Of a DNA stretch of 64,000 nucleotides, positions 30,770 to 38,970 are shown one piece after another. The DNA comes from Ruminococcaceae bacterium BL-6 (GTDB taxonomy: Bacteria; Bacillota; Clostridia; Oscillospirales; Acutalibacteraceae). The translations under genes were made by a program, and so were the position numbers. The DNA lies in the NCBI GenBank assembly GCA_902810075.1, contig LR778135.1, positions 372,001-436,000 of the forward strand, written 5' to 3'. The first letter of the stretch is position 1, and each line of letters begins with the position of its first letter. The notes below the pieces were generated by a model. It saw only the letters and a list, made by a program, of their open reading frames with translations. It was not told the origin of the DNA and searched no databases.

Positions 30770-31516
30770 TTGAACCGTGTTTTGGAAGTCTGTGTGGACG
30801 GCGTGGATTCCGCGCTGAAAGCGATGCGCGCCGGCGCCGACCGTCTGGTGGTCTGTTCCGACCTGATCCTGGGCGGGACGACGCCGGATGTCAATCTGTT
30901 TTACGAGGTGCGCAACCATCTCGACCTCCCCGTTTCCGTCCTGATCCGCCCCCGCTGCGGGGATTACTGCTACACCCCCGGCGAATTCGAGATCATGAAG
31001 AACGCCGCCGCCATGTTTCACGACGCGGGGGCCGATTCGCTTCTGGCGGGGATTCTGATGCCGGATGGCGCGCTCGACGTCCTCCGCATGGACGAGCTGG
31101 TTGTCGCGGCGAAAAGGACGCCGCTGATCCTGAACCGCGCGTTCGATTTCTGCCGCAGTCCGGCGGAAGCGTTCGAGCAGGCGAAGATGATGGGGCTGGG
31201 CGGGGTGCTCACATCCGGCCAGTGCCGCCGGTGCTACGACGGTCGCGGGTTGATCGCCCAGATGATCCTGAATGCAGACGGCCTTGAAATCGACGTGACG
31301 GGCGAAATCGAGCCGCGGGAGCTCTCGGCGTTCTGCCGTGTAACGGCGGCGCGGGTCTTCCATTTTTCCGGGCAGAAAAAAACGGACAGCTCCATGACTT
31401 ACCGCAAAGAGCGGCTGGTCGGGGAACTGCCTTCCGGCATGGATGAATATTCCATCTGGGAAACCGATCTGCAAAAGCTGGCGGCGGTGCGCGCCGCATT
31501 GGATGCGGGGGAGTAA
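30770..31516 (+). CDS. cutC: CutC-family protein
   Basis: 248 aa TIM-barrel protein named for copper homeostasis, though its biochemical role is unsettled. TTG at 30770 has AAGGGGG 9 nt upstream. CutC signatures: LEVCVDGVDSALKAMRAGAD, LILGGTTPD, VLIRPRCGDYCYT, FHDAGADSLLAGIL and LNRAFDF. It follows azlD by 18 nt, so probably the same transcript. No copper gene is near. Confidence 0.92.
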   Translation: MNRVLEVCVDGVDSALKAMRAGADRLVVCSDLILGGTTPDVNLFYEVRNHLDLPVSVLIRPRCGDYCYTPGEFEIMKNAAAMFHDAGADSLLAGILMPDGALDVLRMDELVVAAKRTPLILNRAFDFCRSPAEAFEQAKMMGLGGVLTSGQCRRCYDGRGLIAQMILNADGLEIDVTGEIEPRELSAFCRVTAARVFHFSGQKKTDSSMTYRKERLVGELPSGMDEYSIWETDLQKLAAVRAALDAGE

Positions 31517-31519
31517 AGG

Positions 31520-32104
31520 CTATTTCCCGCTCATTTCTTTGAGGATGTCCGAAATCAGGTCGCGGTTGCCCGTGATCAGGGCGAGCAGCACCTGGTAAAT
31601 GCCGTCCGGCCTGTCCTGAAAATTGCGCTTGACCAGGTTTGCCTGGCGGCGGTCGGGCACGTAAAGGGAGAAAGACATCAGATCCATGTCTCCGCCGGAG
31701 ATATGGCAGGTCACCTGGCAGCCGCGATCCGTTTCGGCGATCTCCACCTTGTTCTCGCTTTCCCGTTTCATCCGCGAAAGCAGGCTGAGCGCGGCGGAAA
31801 CGGTCCGTTCGCGCACGGCGGGGGGGACGGCGCTGTCGAGCTGGCCCGCGATGACTTTGGCGGAGCTTCCCGCAGTGCACATCCCGTCTTTGAGCAGCAC
31901 GGTCCCGTTCGCGGTCAGGTCGGCCAGCGCGTTCGTCACTTCAAAATAATTGGCGAGGCCGTTTTCCTGAAAGATGGCGACAATGTCTTTTTTGGGCAGG
32001 GGGACATTCAAACTGGCCAGAAGATAGCAGATCAGAATTCGGATCTGATTCCGGTTCCTCAGGCCGCCCGGTTCGATTCCGGCTGAAAAAGCATCAAATT
32101 TCAT
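31520..32104 (-). CDS. DUF4364 family protein
   Basis: 194 aa. The N-terminal half looks like a winged helix (NRNQIRILICYLLASLNVPLPKKDIVAIFQ), the rest is the DUF4364 region common in Clostridia. Function unknown; DNA binding is plausible. GGGAGG lies upstream of ATG 32104. It converges on cutC with only 3 nt between stops. Its leader contains a diverged copy of the 78-bp repeat. Confidence 0.8.
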   Translation of the reverse strand: MKFDAFSAGIEPGGLRNRNQIRILICYLLASLNVPLPKKDIVAIFQENGLANYFEVTNALADLTANGTVLLKDGMCTAGSSAKVIAGQLDSAVPPAVRERTVSAALSLLSRMKRESENKVEIAETDRGCQVTCHISGGDMDLMSFSLYVPDRRQANLVKRNFQDRPDGIYQVLLALITGNRDLISDILKEMSGK

Positions 32105-32177
32105 GCAGCAGGCGCCTCCCGCATTTTTTCATTTTTATCGTATGATCGCAGCGCCCCGGAATACGCGGAGCGCCCAC

Positions 32178-32231
32178 CAATGCTCTCAGGGCGCGCGCCT
32201 GAGGCTTTGCCTCCGCTTGCGCCGTGAGGTT
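32178..32231 (-). repeat. Diverged single copy of the 78-bp leader element
   Basis: On the minus strand AACCTCACGGCG, AAGCGGAGGC and the final CCTGAGAG-CATTG match the array at 29371. The outer pair U-A of the array (GGCGT/ACGCC) is C-G here (GGCGC/GCGCC), consistent with compensatory change. The second hairpin of the array is replaced by other sequence. It lies just downstream of a -10 box, as does the array. Confidence 0.65.
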
Positions 32232-32238
32232 ATCCTAT

Positions 32239-32267
32239 ATTATATCATGAAACGCCGGATGCTGCAA
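32239..32267 (-). promoter_or_regulatory. Promoter of the DUF4364 gene
   Basis: On the minus strand TTGCAG (32267-32262), 17 bp, TATAAT (32244-32239). The transcript would start at about 32232, at the first base of the leader element. Confidence 0.65.
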
Positions 32268-32369
32268 AACGCGATTTGCTCTTTTTTCTTGTTCGGCGCG
32301 ATTTTATACGATTCTTCCATAAAAATGTGGATGGATCCGCGTTTTTATACCTGTCGCAGAGCGGCGTTA

Positions 32370-32398
32370 AAAAACGATAAAATCGTTTTTTTATTTTC
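32370..32398. terminator. A/T-rich hairpin upstream of the XRE gene end
   Basis: TAAAAAACGAT / ATCGTTTTTTTA around AAA. It can act in both directions between the XRE gene and the DUF4364 promoter. The rest of 32105-32426 shows only the leader element and promoter. Confidence 0.5.
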
Positions 32399-32426
32399 AA
32401 ACAGGGCATGGCGGATTGATTCCGGG

Positions 32427-32822
32427 TCAGGGAAGATCGTTCAGATTGCTGATGATCTGAAGGATTTTGGCTTTCTGCTCCGGCGTTGCGGCGCGAAAAA
32501 AAGCGATCAGCTGAAGTTCATCCTTTTTCAGGTCGTAAATATGGCTGTTGTTGTCTGCCATTTTTTTAGAGGTATGCTTTTGGGGGGCGCCGGAATCGTG
32601 TACGGAAGACAGCAGTGATTCCTGACCCAAAAGTTCTTCCAGGCTGACGGAAAAAACGTTGGCGAGCACGACCAGGGAAGAGATATCGGGCGTGGTTTTT
32701 CCGGATTCATAATAAGAGTAGGTAGAGCGGTCGATATTCAGCACGTTGGCCAGGTGCTGCTGGGTATAACCGCATTTTTCACGAAGAGCGCGAAGACGGT
32801 CTCCGATATTGTTTTGAGACAT
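32427..32822 (-). CDS. XRE-family transcriptional regulator
   Basis: 131 aa. The N-terminal helix-turn-helix is IGDRLRALREKCGYTQQHLANVLNIDRSTYSYYESG in two runs, and the C-terminal half (about residues 75-131) is charged and may dimerise. Strong GGGGGG-rich ribosome site before ATG 32822. Targets unknown; the AT-rich palindromic region upstream is a candidate for autoregulation. Confidence 0.88.
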   Translation of the reverse strand: MSQNNIGDRLRALREKCGYTQQHLANVLNIDRSTYSYYESGKTTPDISSLVVLANVFSVSLEELLGQESLLSSVHDSGAPQKHTSKKMADNNSHIYDLKKDELQLIAFFRAATPEQKAKILQIISNLNDLP

Positions 32823-33088
32823 GTCATTCCCCCCTTTTTTCTTTCATTTCAGAATAAATTCATTATAAAATATGTCCCAAAGAATAATAACGTTATGTGA
32901 TTTTATTTCACAGATTTGGGGTAATACAGACATAAATTTTATAACTTTTACCATTTCCTAAAATAAAAGCTCAATGCTTTTGACAAATATGCTTGAAAGA
33001 AAGCAGAAAAAAGAAAAAATCACAGAAAATTTTTTCTTTTTCTATCCGCTGATTTTCTGAAAATCGTCCATTTTTTTGGCGCATCCCC
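32823..33088. promoter_or_regulatory. AT-rich spacer with two palindromes
   Basis: This stretch is far more AT-rich than its surroundings. It holds a TATAAT at 32867-32862 on the minus strand for the XRE gene, the 10-bp palindrome ATAACGTTAT (32887-32896) and the perfect inverted repeat TGTGA-N7-TCACA (32896-32912), which resembles a CRP/FNR-type site. No gene is visible. Confidence 0.45.
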
Positions 33089-33117
33089 TTGACGGAAACG
33101 AAAGGATTTTGTATAAT
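33089..33117 (+). promoter_or_regulatory. Promoter of the Cys-rich small protein / tRNA-Thr
   Basis: TTGACG (33089-33094), 17 bp, TATAAT (33112-33117). Confidence 0.8.
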
Positions 33118-33173
33118 AATTGAGTTGTTGCAATAATCGGTTCGCATCTGCTGCGGTTCAGGGAGAACAGGGT

Positions 33174-33335
33174 TTGGAAAAAGCGATGGATGAAAAAGTG
33201 AAGTGCCCATGTAAGCGGAAGCTTTGCAGACGTCACGGACATTGCGGCGAATGTATCGAGTACCATAGAAAAAATCCCAGGTATCCGCTTCCCTCTTGTA
33301 AAAAGCAGAAAGCTCCCCCTGCGTCCGATCAATAG
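33174..33335 (+). CDS. Small Cys-rich, probably zinc-binding protein
   Basis: 53 aa from TTG at 33174 (GGGAG 8 nt upstream); the ATG at 33186 has no such site. The core is KCPCKRKLCRRHGHCGECIEY followed by a basic segment and one more Cys. The CxC-x4-C-x5-C-x2-C spacing with a His suggests one or two zinc sites. I recall similar small proteins in Clostridia but no function. Transcription from the promoter at 33089 may continue into tRNA-Thr. Confidence 0.7.
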   Translation: MEKAMDEKVKCPCKRKLCRRHGHCGECIEYHRKNPRYPLPSCKKQKAPPASDQ

Positions 33336-33365
33336 GATAGAGAAAACGGTAAGGGCAAAAAACAT

Positions 33366-33440
33366 GCTACTGTGGCTCAATGGTAGAGCAGCTCATTCGT
33401 AATGAGCAGGTTGTCAGTTCGATTCTGACCAGTAGCTCCA
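33366..33440 (+). tRNA. tRNA-Thr (anticodon CGT)
   Basis: Cloverleaf: acceptor GCTACTG / CAGTAGC, D-arm with GGCTCAATGGTAGAGC, anticodon stem GCTCA / TGAGC with loop TTCGTAA, T-arm containing GGTTGTCAGTTCGATTCTGA, discriminator T and encoded CCA (33438-33440). It reads ACG. Mature part is 33366-33437 plus CCA. A GCAGGCTGAGCCTGC hairpin follows at 33444-33458. I see no integrase or duplicated tRNA end. Confidence 0.95.
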
Positions 33441-33624
33441 GCAGCAGGCTGAGCCTGCACGCACGACGCGCTCCTCACGATGTGGGGGGCCGTTTTGTTT
33501 TGTGCCCGCGTTTGGAAGCCTGCGTCTATTTTGTGCGAATGATATCTTCTTCCCCGCCGCAGGCGGAGGAAAGAACTGCCCGGGAAATTGTTGTTACGCT
33601 TGGCGGCATGCGGAGGGCTGAAAA

Positions 33625-33981
33625 ATGGGGCTTTGGGTTTTTAATCTGATCATGTCCATGCTGATTCCGCTCATCATGATCATCGGCGGGAGGCTGTTCG
33701 TCGTCAGGCCTCCAAAGCAGATCAATCCGGTTTACGGGTATCGGACGGCGATGTCGATGAAAAATCAGGATACCTGGAATTTTGCCCATCGGCACTGCGG
33801 AAGAATATGGTGCCGCGTCGGCGGCGCGATGCTTCCTCTGTCGGTTGCCGCGATGTTCGTTTTCCGGGAGGCCGGCATAGCAGTGATCGTTATTCAGACG
33901 CTCGTCCTTATCCTTTCCATTTTTCCGACGGAAGCGGCGCTGAAAAAAACTTTTGACGAGGATGGGAACCGCAGGGAATAA
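33625..33981 (+). CDS. SdpI/YhfL-family membrane protein
   Basis: 118 aa with three hydrophobic segments and the SdpI signature GYRTAMSMKNQDTWNFAHRHCGRIW. SdpI confers immunity to the SdpC toxin in Bacillus; most relatives have no proven role. GGAGGG lies 8 nt before ATG 33625. It stands alone between the tRNA and the trp leader, and no toxin gene is near. Confidence 0.85.
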   Translation: MGLWVFNLIMSMLIPLIMIIGGRLFVVRPPKQINPVYGYRTAMSMKNQDTWNFAHRHCGRIWCRVGGAMLPLSVAAMFVFREAGIAVIVIQTLVLILSIFPTEAALKKTFDEDGNRRE

Positions 33982-34083
33982 ATACCTTCTATATTTTCCT
34001 CTGGGATGAGGCCGAACGGAACAGGACTGCGGCGGAAAATTATTTTTAAATAGAAAAAATTTCCCCGCGGGCAGAAAAAGGCA

Positions 34084-34112
34084 TTGACAAAATAAAAAAT
34101 TGTGCATATAAT
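34084..34112 (+). promoter_or_regulatory. trp operon promoter
   Basis: TTGACA (34084-34089), 17 bp, TATAAT (34107-34112), in front of the T-box. Confidence 0.9.
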
Positions 34113-34117
34113 GACAT

Positions 34118-34397
34118 CAATATCAGAAACTGAAGAGCAAGAGTAGTAAGTAAAAAAGGGTATTCCAGAGAGCCGCTAGATGGTGGAAATGCGGTAATAC
34201 ACGATTTTTCCGAATGGACTTGCGAGGGCGGCTTGAAACCGAATGGGAGTAGATGCCGACGGGAACCCTGTCCGTTATCAGTGGGGTACGCATGATGGTG
34301 CGTAAAAAAGTGGGTAAATCGGAAATGATTTATCAATTTGGGTGGTACCGCAGAAGTGAAAGCTTTTGTCCCTTTCGAGGGACAAAAGCTTTTTTTG
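34118..34397 (+). promoter_or_regulatory. T-box leader of the trp operon, specifier TGG (Trp)
   Basis: The leader shows AGAGAGCCGC with GGTGGAAATGCGG of stem I, a GAATGGACTTGCGAGG segment with the likely specifier TGG at 34215-34217, GGGAGTAG of stem II/III, and the antiterminator T-box GGGTGGTACCGC (34340-34351). The terminator is 34359-34396 (AAGCTTTTGTCCCT / AGGGACAAAAGCTT, T tract). Uncharged tRNA-Trp should stabilise the antiterminator and switch on trpEGDCFBA. A second TGG at 34244-34246 makes the exact specifier slightly uncertain; both are Trp codons. Confidence 0.93.
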
Positions 34398-34479
34398 TTG
34401 TCCAAAAACGCCCAAAAACACTTCAATTCTTGAAAGAAAGGAGTTTCATCCCATCGATTGATGAAATGAGTGAGGAAAA

Positions 34480-35943
34480 ATGTTGGTTCCAGCTTATGAA
34501 CAGGTTTCGGCGCTTTCCGGGGAGTACGGAAGGGTTCCGGTCTGCCGGGAGATTTATTCGGATTTCATAACCCCGATTTCCCTGATCCGGAAGTTCGCCG
34601 AAAAAAGCCAGCGGTGCTTTCTTCTGGAAAGCGTGGAAGGCGGAAAACAGTGGGGGCGCTACTCCTTTCTGGGGTTCTCCCCGACGATGAGGGTCTGCTG
34701 CAGGGACGGCCGTGTTTTGGTCGAGCACAACGGGCAGGCCAGCGAACGAAGGACGTCGCGCCCGCTGGATGTGCTGCGTGAAATCCTGCGGGAGAACCGG
34801 TCGCCCGTTTTCAGCGGGATGCCGCCCTTTACCGGCGGCTTCGTCGGGTATTTCTCCTATTCCATGATCCGGTACGCCGAGCCGAAGCTTTCCATCAGCC
34901 GGGGGGAGCTGAACGATTTCGACGTGATGCTGTTCGACAAGGTGATCGCGTTCGACCACCTGAGGCAGAAAATCTGCGTGATCGTCAATATGAGGACGAA
35001 AGACGGCGAGCGGGGGTATCGGGAGGCTTCGGATAAAATCGACAAGCTCACCGCCGTGATCCGGGCGGATGCTCCCGTACAGAAAAAAACCTGCGGCGCG
35101 CCGCCGGAATTCTCCTGCGACAGGAGCCGAGAGGAGTATTGTGCGGCTGTGGAACGCACGAAGGAGTACATCAGGGCCGGCGATATTTTTCAGGCTGTGA
35201 TTTCGCGGAAGTTTTCCGCCCGCTTCCCGGGGAGCCTGATCAGCGCCTACCGCGTGCTGCGGGCGACGAATCCGTCGCCGTATCTCGTCTACCTGAAGAT
35301 CGACGACACCGAGCTCATGTGCTCCTCGCCGGAAACGCTCGTGCGGCTCAAGGACGGAAAGCTCACCACCCTTCCGGTGGCGGGCTCCCGCCCGAGGGGG
35401 AAGACGCGGGAGGAAGACCTTCAGCTGGAACGCGAGCTGCTTTCGGATGAAAAGGAGCTTTCCGAGCACAACATGCTCGTCGACCTCGGCAGGAACGACC
35501 TGGGGAAGATTTCGAAGTTCGGCTCGGTCCGGGTGACGGAATCCAGGGCGGTCCACCGGTTTTCCAAAATCATGCACATCTGCTCCCAGGTGGAGAGTGA
35601 AATTTTGCCGCAGTGCGACGGATGCAGCGCCGTGGAGGCGGTGCTTCCGGCGGGGACCCTTTCGGGCGCGCCGAAGATCCGCGCCTGTGAGATCATCGAG
35701 GAGCTGGAGCGCGGGCCGCGGGGAGTCTACGGCGGGGCGATCGGCTACCTGGATTTCACCGGGAACGCCGACACCTGCATCGCCATCCGCATGGCGGTCA
35801 AAAAGGGCGACACCGTTTCCGTGCAGGCCGGCGCCGGGATCGTTGCCGACAGCGTCCCGGAACGCGAGTACGAGGAATCGGGAAACAAGGCGCTGGCCGT
35901 GATCGAAGCGATCCGGCGCGCGGGGGAGGTCGAAGAGATATGA
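34480..35943 (+). CDS. trpE: Anthranilate synthase component I
   Basis: 487 aa chorismate-binding enzyme making anthranilate with TrpG. ATG at 34480 after GTGAGGAAAA. The C-terminal signature includes DIFQAVISRKF, LPVAGSRPRG, EHNMLVDLGRNDLG, PAGTLSGAPKIRA and GGAIGYLDFTGN. The N-terminus contains LLESVEGGKQWGRYSFLG, where Trp feedback inhibition acts in this family. Its end overlaps trpG by 4 nt. Confidence 0.97.
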   Translation: MLVPAYEQVSALSGEYGRVPVCREIYSDFITPISLIRKFAEKSQRCFLLESVEGGKQWGRYSFLGFSPTMRVCCRDGRVLVEHNGQASERRTSRPLDVLREILRENRSPVFSGMPPFTGGFVGYFSYSMIRYAEPKLSISRGELNDFDVMLFDKVIAFDHLRQKICVIVNMRTKDGERGYREASDKIDKLTAVIRADAPVQKKTCGAPPEFSCDRSREEYCAAVERTKEYIRAGDIFQAVISRKFSARFPGSLISAYRVLRATNPSPYLVYLKIDDTELMCSSPETLVRLKDGKLTTLPVAGSRPRGKTREEDLQLERELLSDEKELSEHNMLVDLGRNDLGKISKFGSVRVTESRAVHRFSKIMHICSQVESEILPQCDGCSAVEAVLPAGTLSGAPKIRACEIIEELERGPRGVYGGAIGYLDFTGNADTCIAIRMAVKKGDTVSVQAGAGIVADSVPEREYEESGNKALAVIEAIRRAGEVEEI

Positions 35944-36509
35944 TCCTTCTGATCGACAATTACGACAGCTTTTCCTATAATCTGGTGCAGCTCGCGGGCA
36001 GCCTTCAGCCCGACATCCGGGTGGTGAGAAACGACGAGCTGACCGTAAGCCAGATCCGGGGCCTGGCCCCCACTCATCTGATTTTGTCCCCCGGGCCGGG
36101 CAGGCCGGCGGACGCCGGCGTCTGCGAAGAAACCGTGCGGGAGCTCGGGGGGGAGATCCCGATTCTGGGGGTCTGCCTGGGGCACCAGGGAATCTGCGAG
36201 GCGTACGGCGCGCGGATCGGCAGGGCGAAACGCCTGATGCACGGCAAAACAAGCGCCATCCGTTTAAAGCCGGAAATCCCGCTGTTCCGCGGCCTGTCGC
36301 CGAAGATCGAGGCGGCCCGCTACCATTCGCTGATCGCGGAGCGCGAAACGATCCCGCCGGTTCTGCAGATCGTCGCCGAGGACGAAACCGGCGAAGTCAT
36401 GGCGGTCAAGCACCGCGATTACGACGTGTACGGCGTGCAGTTTCATCCGGAGTCCATCTTGACGCCGGACGGAGCAGCCATTATGAAAAATTTTTTAAGC
36501 CTTGTTTGA
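35940..36509 (+). CDS. trpG: Anthranilate synthase component II (glutaminase)
   Basis: 189 aa class I glutamine amidotransferase. ATG overlaps the trpE stop (ATGA). Triad elements: GVCLGHQGICEAYG with the nucleophilic Cys, and VQFHPESILT with His and Glu. It may also serve folate synthesis if no pabA exists, which the window cannot show. Confidence 0.96.
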   Translation: MILLIDNYDSFSYNLVQLAGSLQPDIRVVRNDELTVSQIRGLAPTHLILSPGPGRPADAGVCEETVRELGGEIPILGVCLGHQGICEAYGARIGRAKRLMHGKTSAIRLKPEIPLFRGLSPKIEAARYHSLIAERETIPPVLQIVAEDETGEVMAVKHRDYDVYGVQFHPESILTPDGAAIMKNFLSLV

Positions 36510-36539
36510 ACCATAAAACAATTTTAGGAGGAAACAGTG

Positions 36540-37559
36540 ATGATACAGCAGGCAATCGAACGGGTGCTGAACGGAACGGATCTGGATTTTGACACGGCAA
36601 AATCCGTGATGGGCGAAATGATGGATGGAACCGCGACCCAGGCGCAGATGGGCGCGCTTCTCGCCGCGCTGCGGATGAAGGGCGAAACCGTGGAGGAGAT
36701 CACCGCCTGCGCCGAGGCGATGCGGGAAAAGGGCCTGAAGATCCACCCGGTGCGCAACGTGATCGACATCGTGGGGACCGGCGGAGACAAGTCGGGGAGC
36801 TTCAACATTTCCACCACGTCGGCGTTTGTCACGGCCGCGGGCGGCGTGCCGGTCGCAAAGCACGGAAACCGCGGGGTGTCCAGCCGCAGCGGCGCCGCGG
36901 ATGTGCTGGAGCACCTGGGCGCGGACCTGACCCTGACCCCGGAGCAGAGCGAGAAGATTTTGGAAAAGTCCAATATCTGCTTCCTGTTCGCCCCGATTTA
37001 CCACTCTTCGATGAAATACGCCGCGCCCGTGCGCAAGGAGATGGGCGTGCGCACCATCTTCAACGTGCTCGGCCCCCTGTCCAACCCGGCGGGCGCCACC
37101 ATGCAGCTCACCGGCGTTTACGACCCGAAGCTGATCGACCCGCTCGCGAGGGCGCTCTCCAACCTGGGCGTGGTGCGCGGCCTTGTCGTCAGCGGAAGCG
37201 ACGGCATGGACGAGGCGACCCTCACCGGCCCGACGCACGTCTGCGAAATCCGGGAGGGAACCTTCCGCTCCTACGATATCACGCCCGAGCAGTTCGGGTT
37301 CTCCCGCTGTGAAAGCAAAGACCTGCTGGGCGGCTCCCCGGAGGAAAACGCCCGGATCACCCGCGGCATCCTGAACGGCAAAGAGCACGGCGCCCGCCGC
37401 GACGTGACGGTGCTCAACTCCGCGCTGGCGCTTTACCTCGGCATCGACGGATGCACGGTGCCAGACAGCATCCGGCTCGCGCAGGAGCTGATCGACAGCG
37501 GGAAGGCCGCGGCGAAAATGGAGGAGTTCTGCCGCCTGACCCGGGAGGCGAAACAGTGA
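36540..37559 (+). CDS. trpD: Anthranilate phosphoribosyltransferase
   Basis: 339 aa. The ATG at 36540 is 8 nt from AGGAGG (36526-36531); an adjacent GTG at 36537 is closer and less likely. The PRPP and anthranilate sites are GTGGDKSGSFNISTTSAFV and KHGNRGVSSRSGAADVLE. Unlike enteric TrpD it is not fused to TrpG. Confidence 0.97.
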   Translation: MIQQAIERVLNGTDLDFDTAKSVMGEMMDGTATQAQMGALLAALRMKGETVEEITACAEAMREKGLKIHPVRNVIDIVGTGGDKSGSFNISTTSAFVTAAGGVPVAKHGNRGVSSRSGAADVLEHLGADLTLTPEQSEKILEKSNICFLFAPIYHSSMKYAAPVRKEMGVRTIFNVLGPLSNPAGATMQLTGVYDPKLIDPLARALSNLGVVRGLVVSGSDGMDEATLTGPTHVCEIREGTFRSYDITPEQFGFSRCESKDLLGGSPEENARITRGILNGKEHGARRDVTVLNSALALYLGIDGCTVPDSIRLAQELIDSGKAAAKMEEFCRLTREAKQ

Positions 37560-38341
37560 TTCTGGACACGCTCGCGCAGGCGGCCCGGGAGAGGGTGGAA
37601 CGGAAAAAGAGGGAAGTCCCGCCGGAAGAGATGCGGGAAAGGGCGCTTTCCCTCCCTAAGGACACCGGTTTTCCGTTTGAGGCGGCGCTCCGGGCGCCGG
37701 GGGTCGGCGTCATCGCGGAGCTCAAGCGGGCGTCTCCGTCGAAGGGGCTGATTGCCGGGAAATTCCCCTATCTCGAGATTGCCGCGCAGTACGAGCGGGG
37801 CGGGGCGGCGGCCCTCTCCGTTCTGACCGAGCCGGATTATTTCCTGGGCCGGGACGAATATCTCGTTCAGATTCACCAAGCGGTTTCGCTTCCGCTGCTG
37901 CGGAAGGATTTTACGGTGGACCCTTACCAGATTTACGAGGCGAAGGCGCTGGGCGCTTCCGCGGTGCTCCTGATCTGCTCCCTGCTGGATGAGGACGCGC
38001 TGCGCCGGCACAGGGAACTGTGCGATTCGCTGGGCCTTTCCGCCCTGACGGAAGCGCACGACGAAGCGGAAATCCGCAAGGCGCTGCGCGCGGGGGCGCG
38101 TATCGTCGGCGTCAACAACCGCAACCTGAAGGACTTCAGCGTGAACCCCGAAAACTGCCTTTCCCTGCGGAAGCTGGTCCCGACCGGCGTGCTGTTCGTC
38201 GCGGAAAGCGGGATCCGCACGGCCGGGGACATGAAAAAGCTGCGGCTCTCGGGCGTGGATGCCGCGCTGGTGGGGGAGACGCTGATGCGCAGCCCCGACC
38301 GGGAAAAAACGCTGAAAGAGCTGAGGGGTGAGGCGCTTTGA
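37556..38341 (+). CDS. trpC: Indole-3-glycerol phosphate synthase
   Basis: 261 aa. GTG at 37556 overlaps the trpD stop (GTGA), with GGGAGG upstream. TIM-barrel motifs: VIAELKRASPSKGLIAG, LRKDFTVDPYQIYEAKALGA, VGVNNRNLKDFSV and AESGIRTAGDMKKL. Confidence 0.97.
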   Translation: MILDTLAQAARERVERKKREVPPEEMRERALSLPKDTGFPFEAALRAPGVGVIAELKRASPSKGLIAGKFPYLEIAAQYERGGAAALSVLTEPDYFLGRDEYLVQIHQAVSLPLLRKDFTVDPYQIYEAKALGASAVLLICSLLDEDALRRHRELCDSLGLSALTEAHDEAEIRKALRAGARIVGVNNRNLKDFSVNPENCLSLRKLVPTGVLFVAESGIRTAGDMKKLRLSGVDAALVGETLMRSPDREKTLKELRGEAL

Positions 38342-38970
38342 CCAGAATCAAGATCTGCGGGATGACCTGTGAGCAGGACATTTCGGTGGCGAACCGGTTC
38401 CGGCCCGACTACGTCGGGTTCGTGTTCGCCCAGAGCCGCCGCCGGGTCACGCCAGAAACGGCGCGGAAGCTGAAAAGCCTGCTTTTTCCGGAAATCCCCG
38501 CGGTGGGGGTCTTTGTGAACGAGCCGGTGCCATCCGTCGCCCGCCTTGTTTCAGAGCGGGTGATCGACCTCGTCCAGCTTCACGGCGACGAGGATGAGGA
38601 CTATATCCGTCGCCTGCGGCGGGAGGTCTCCTGCCCCGTCATCCGGGCGGTCCGGGTCCGCTCGGCCCGACAGGTGCTGGCGGCGGAAAAGCTCCCGTGC
38701 GACCTGCTCCTTCTGGACAGCTTCCGGAAGGGCCGGTACGGGGGGAGCGGGGAACGCTTCAACTACTCGCTGATCCCGCCGCTGAAAAAGCCCTTTTTCC
38801 TCGCGGGCGGGATCGGGGAGCAGAATATCCGCGACGCGCTGCGCTGCCGCCCCTACGGGGTGGATGTCAGCAGCGGCGCGGAAACGGACGGCAGAAAGGA
38901 TGCCGGAAAAATCGAGCGGCTGGTCGAGATCGTCCGCCGCTGTGACACGGGAAAGGAAGGATACCGATGA
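38338..38970 (+). CDS. trpF: Phosphoribosylanthranilate isomerase
   Basis: 210 aa. TTG at 38338 overlaps the trpC stop. KICGMT carries the catalytic Cys; VQLHGDED and LLLDSF carrying the catalytic Asp are typical, as is [10 protein letters not shown]. Confidence 0.96.
   Translation: MTRIKICGMTCEQDISVANRFRPDYVGFVFAQSRRRVTPETARKLKSLLFPEIPAVGVFVNEPVPSVARLVSERVIDLVQLHGDEDEDYIRRLRREVSCPVIRAVRVRSARQVLAAEKLPCDLLLLDSFRKGRYGGSGERFNYSLIPPLKKPFFLAGGIGEQNIRDALRCRPYGVDVSSGAETDGRKDAGKIERLVEIVRRCDTGKEGYR

Noticed and set aside
33366..33624. Integration of a genomic island at tRNA-Thr
   Set aside because: No integrase and no repeated tRNA 3' end are visible in the window.
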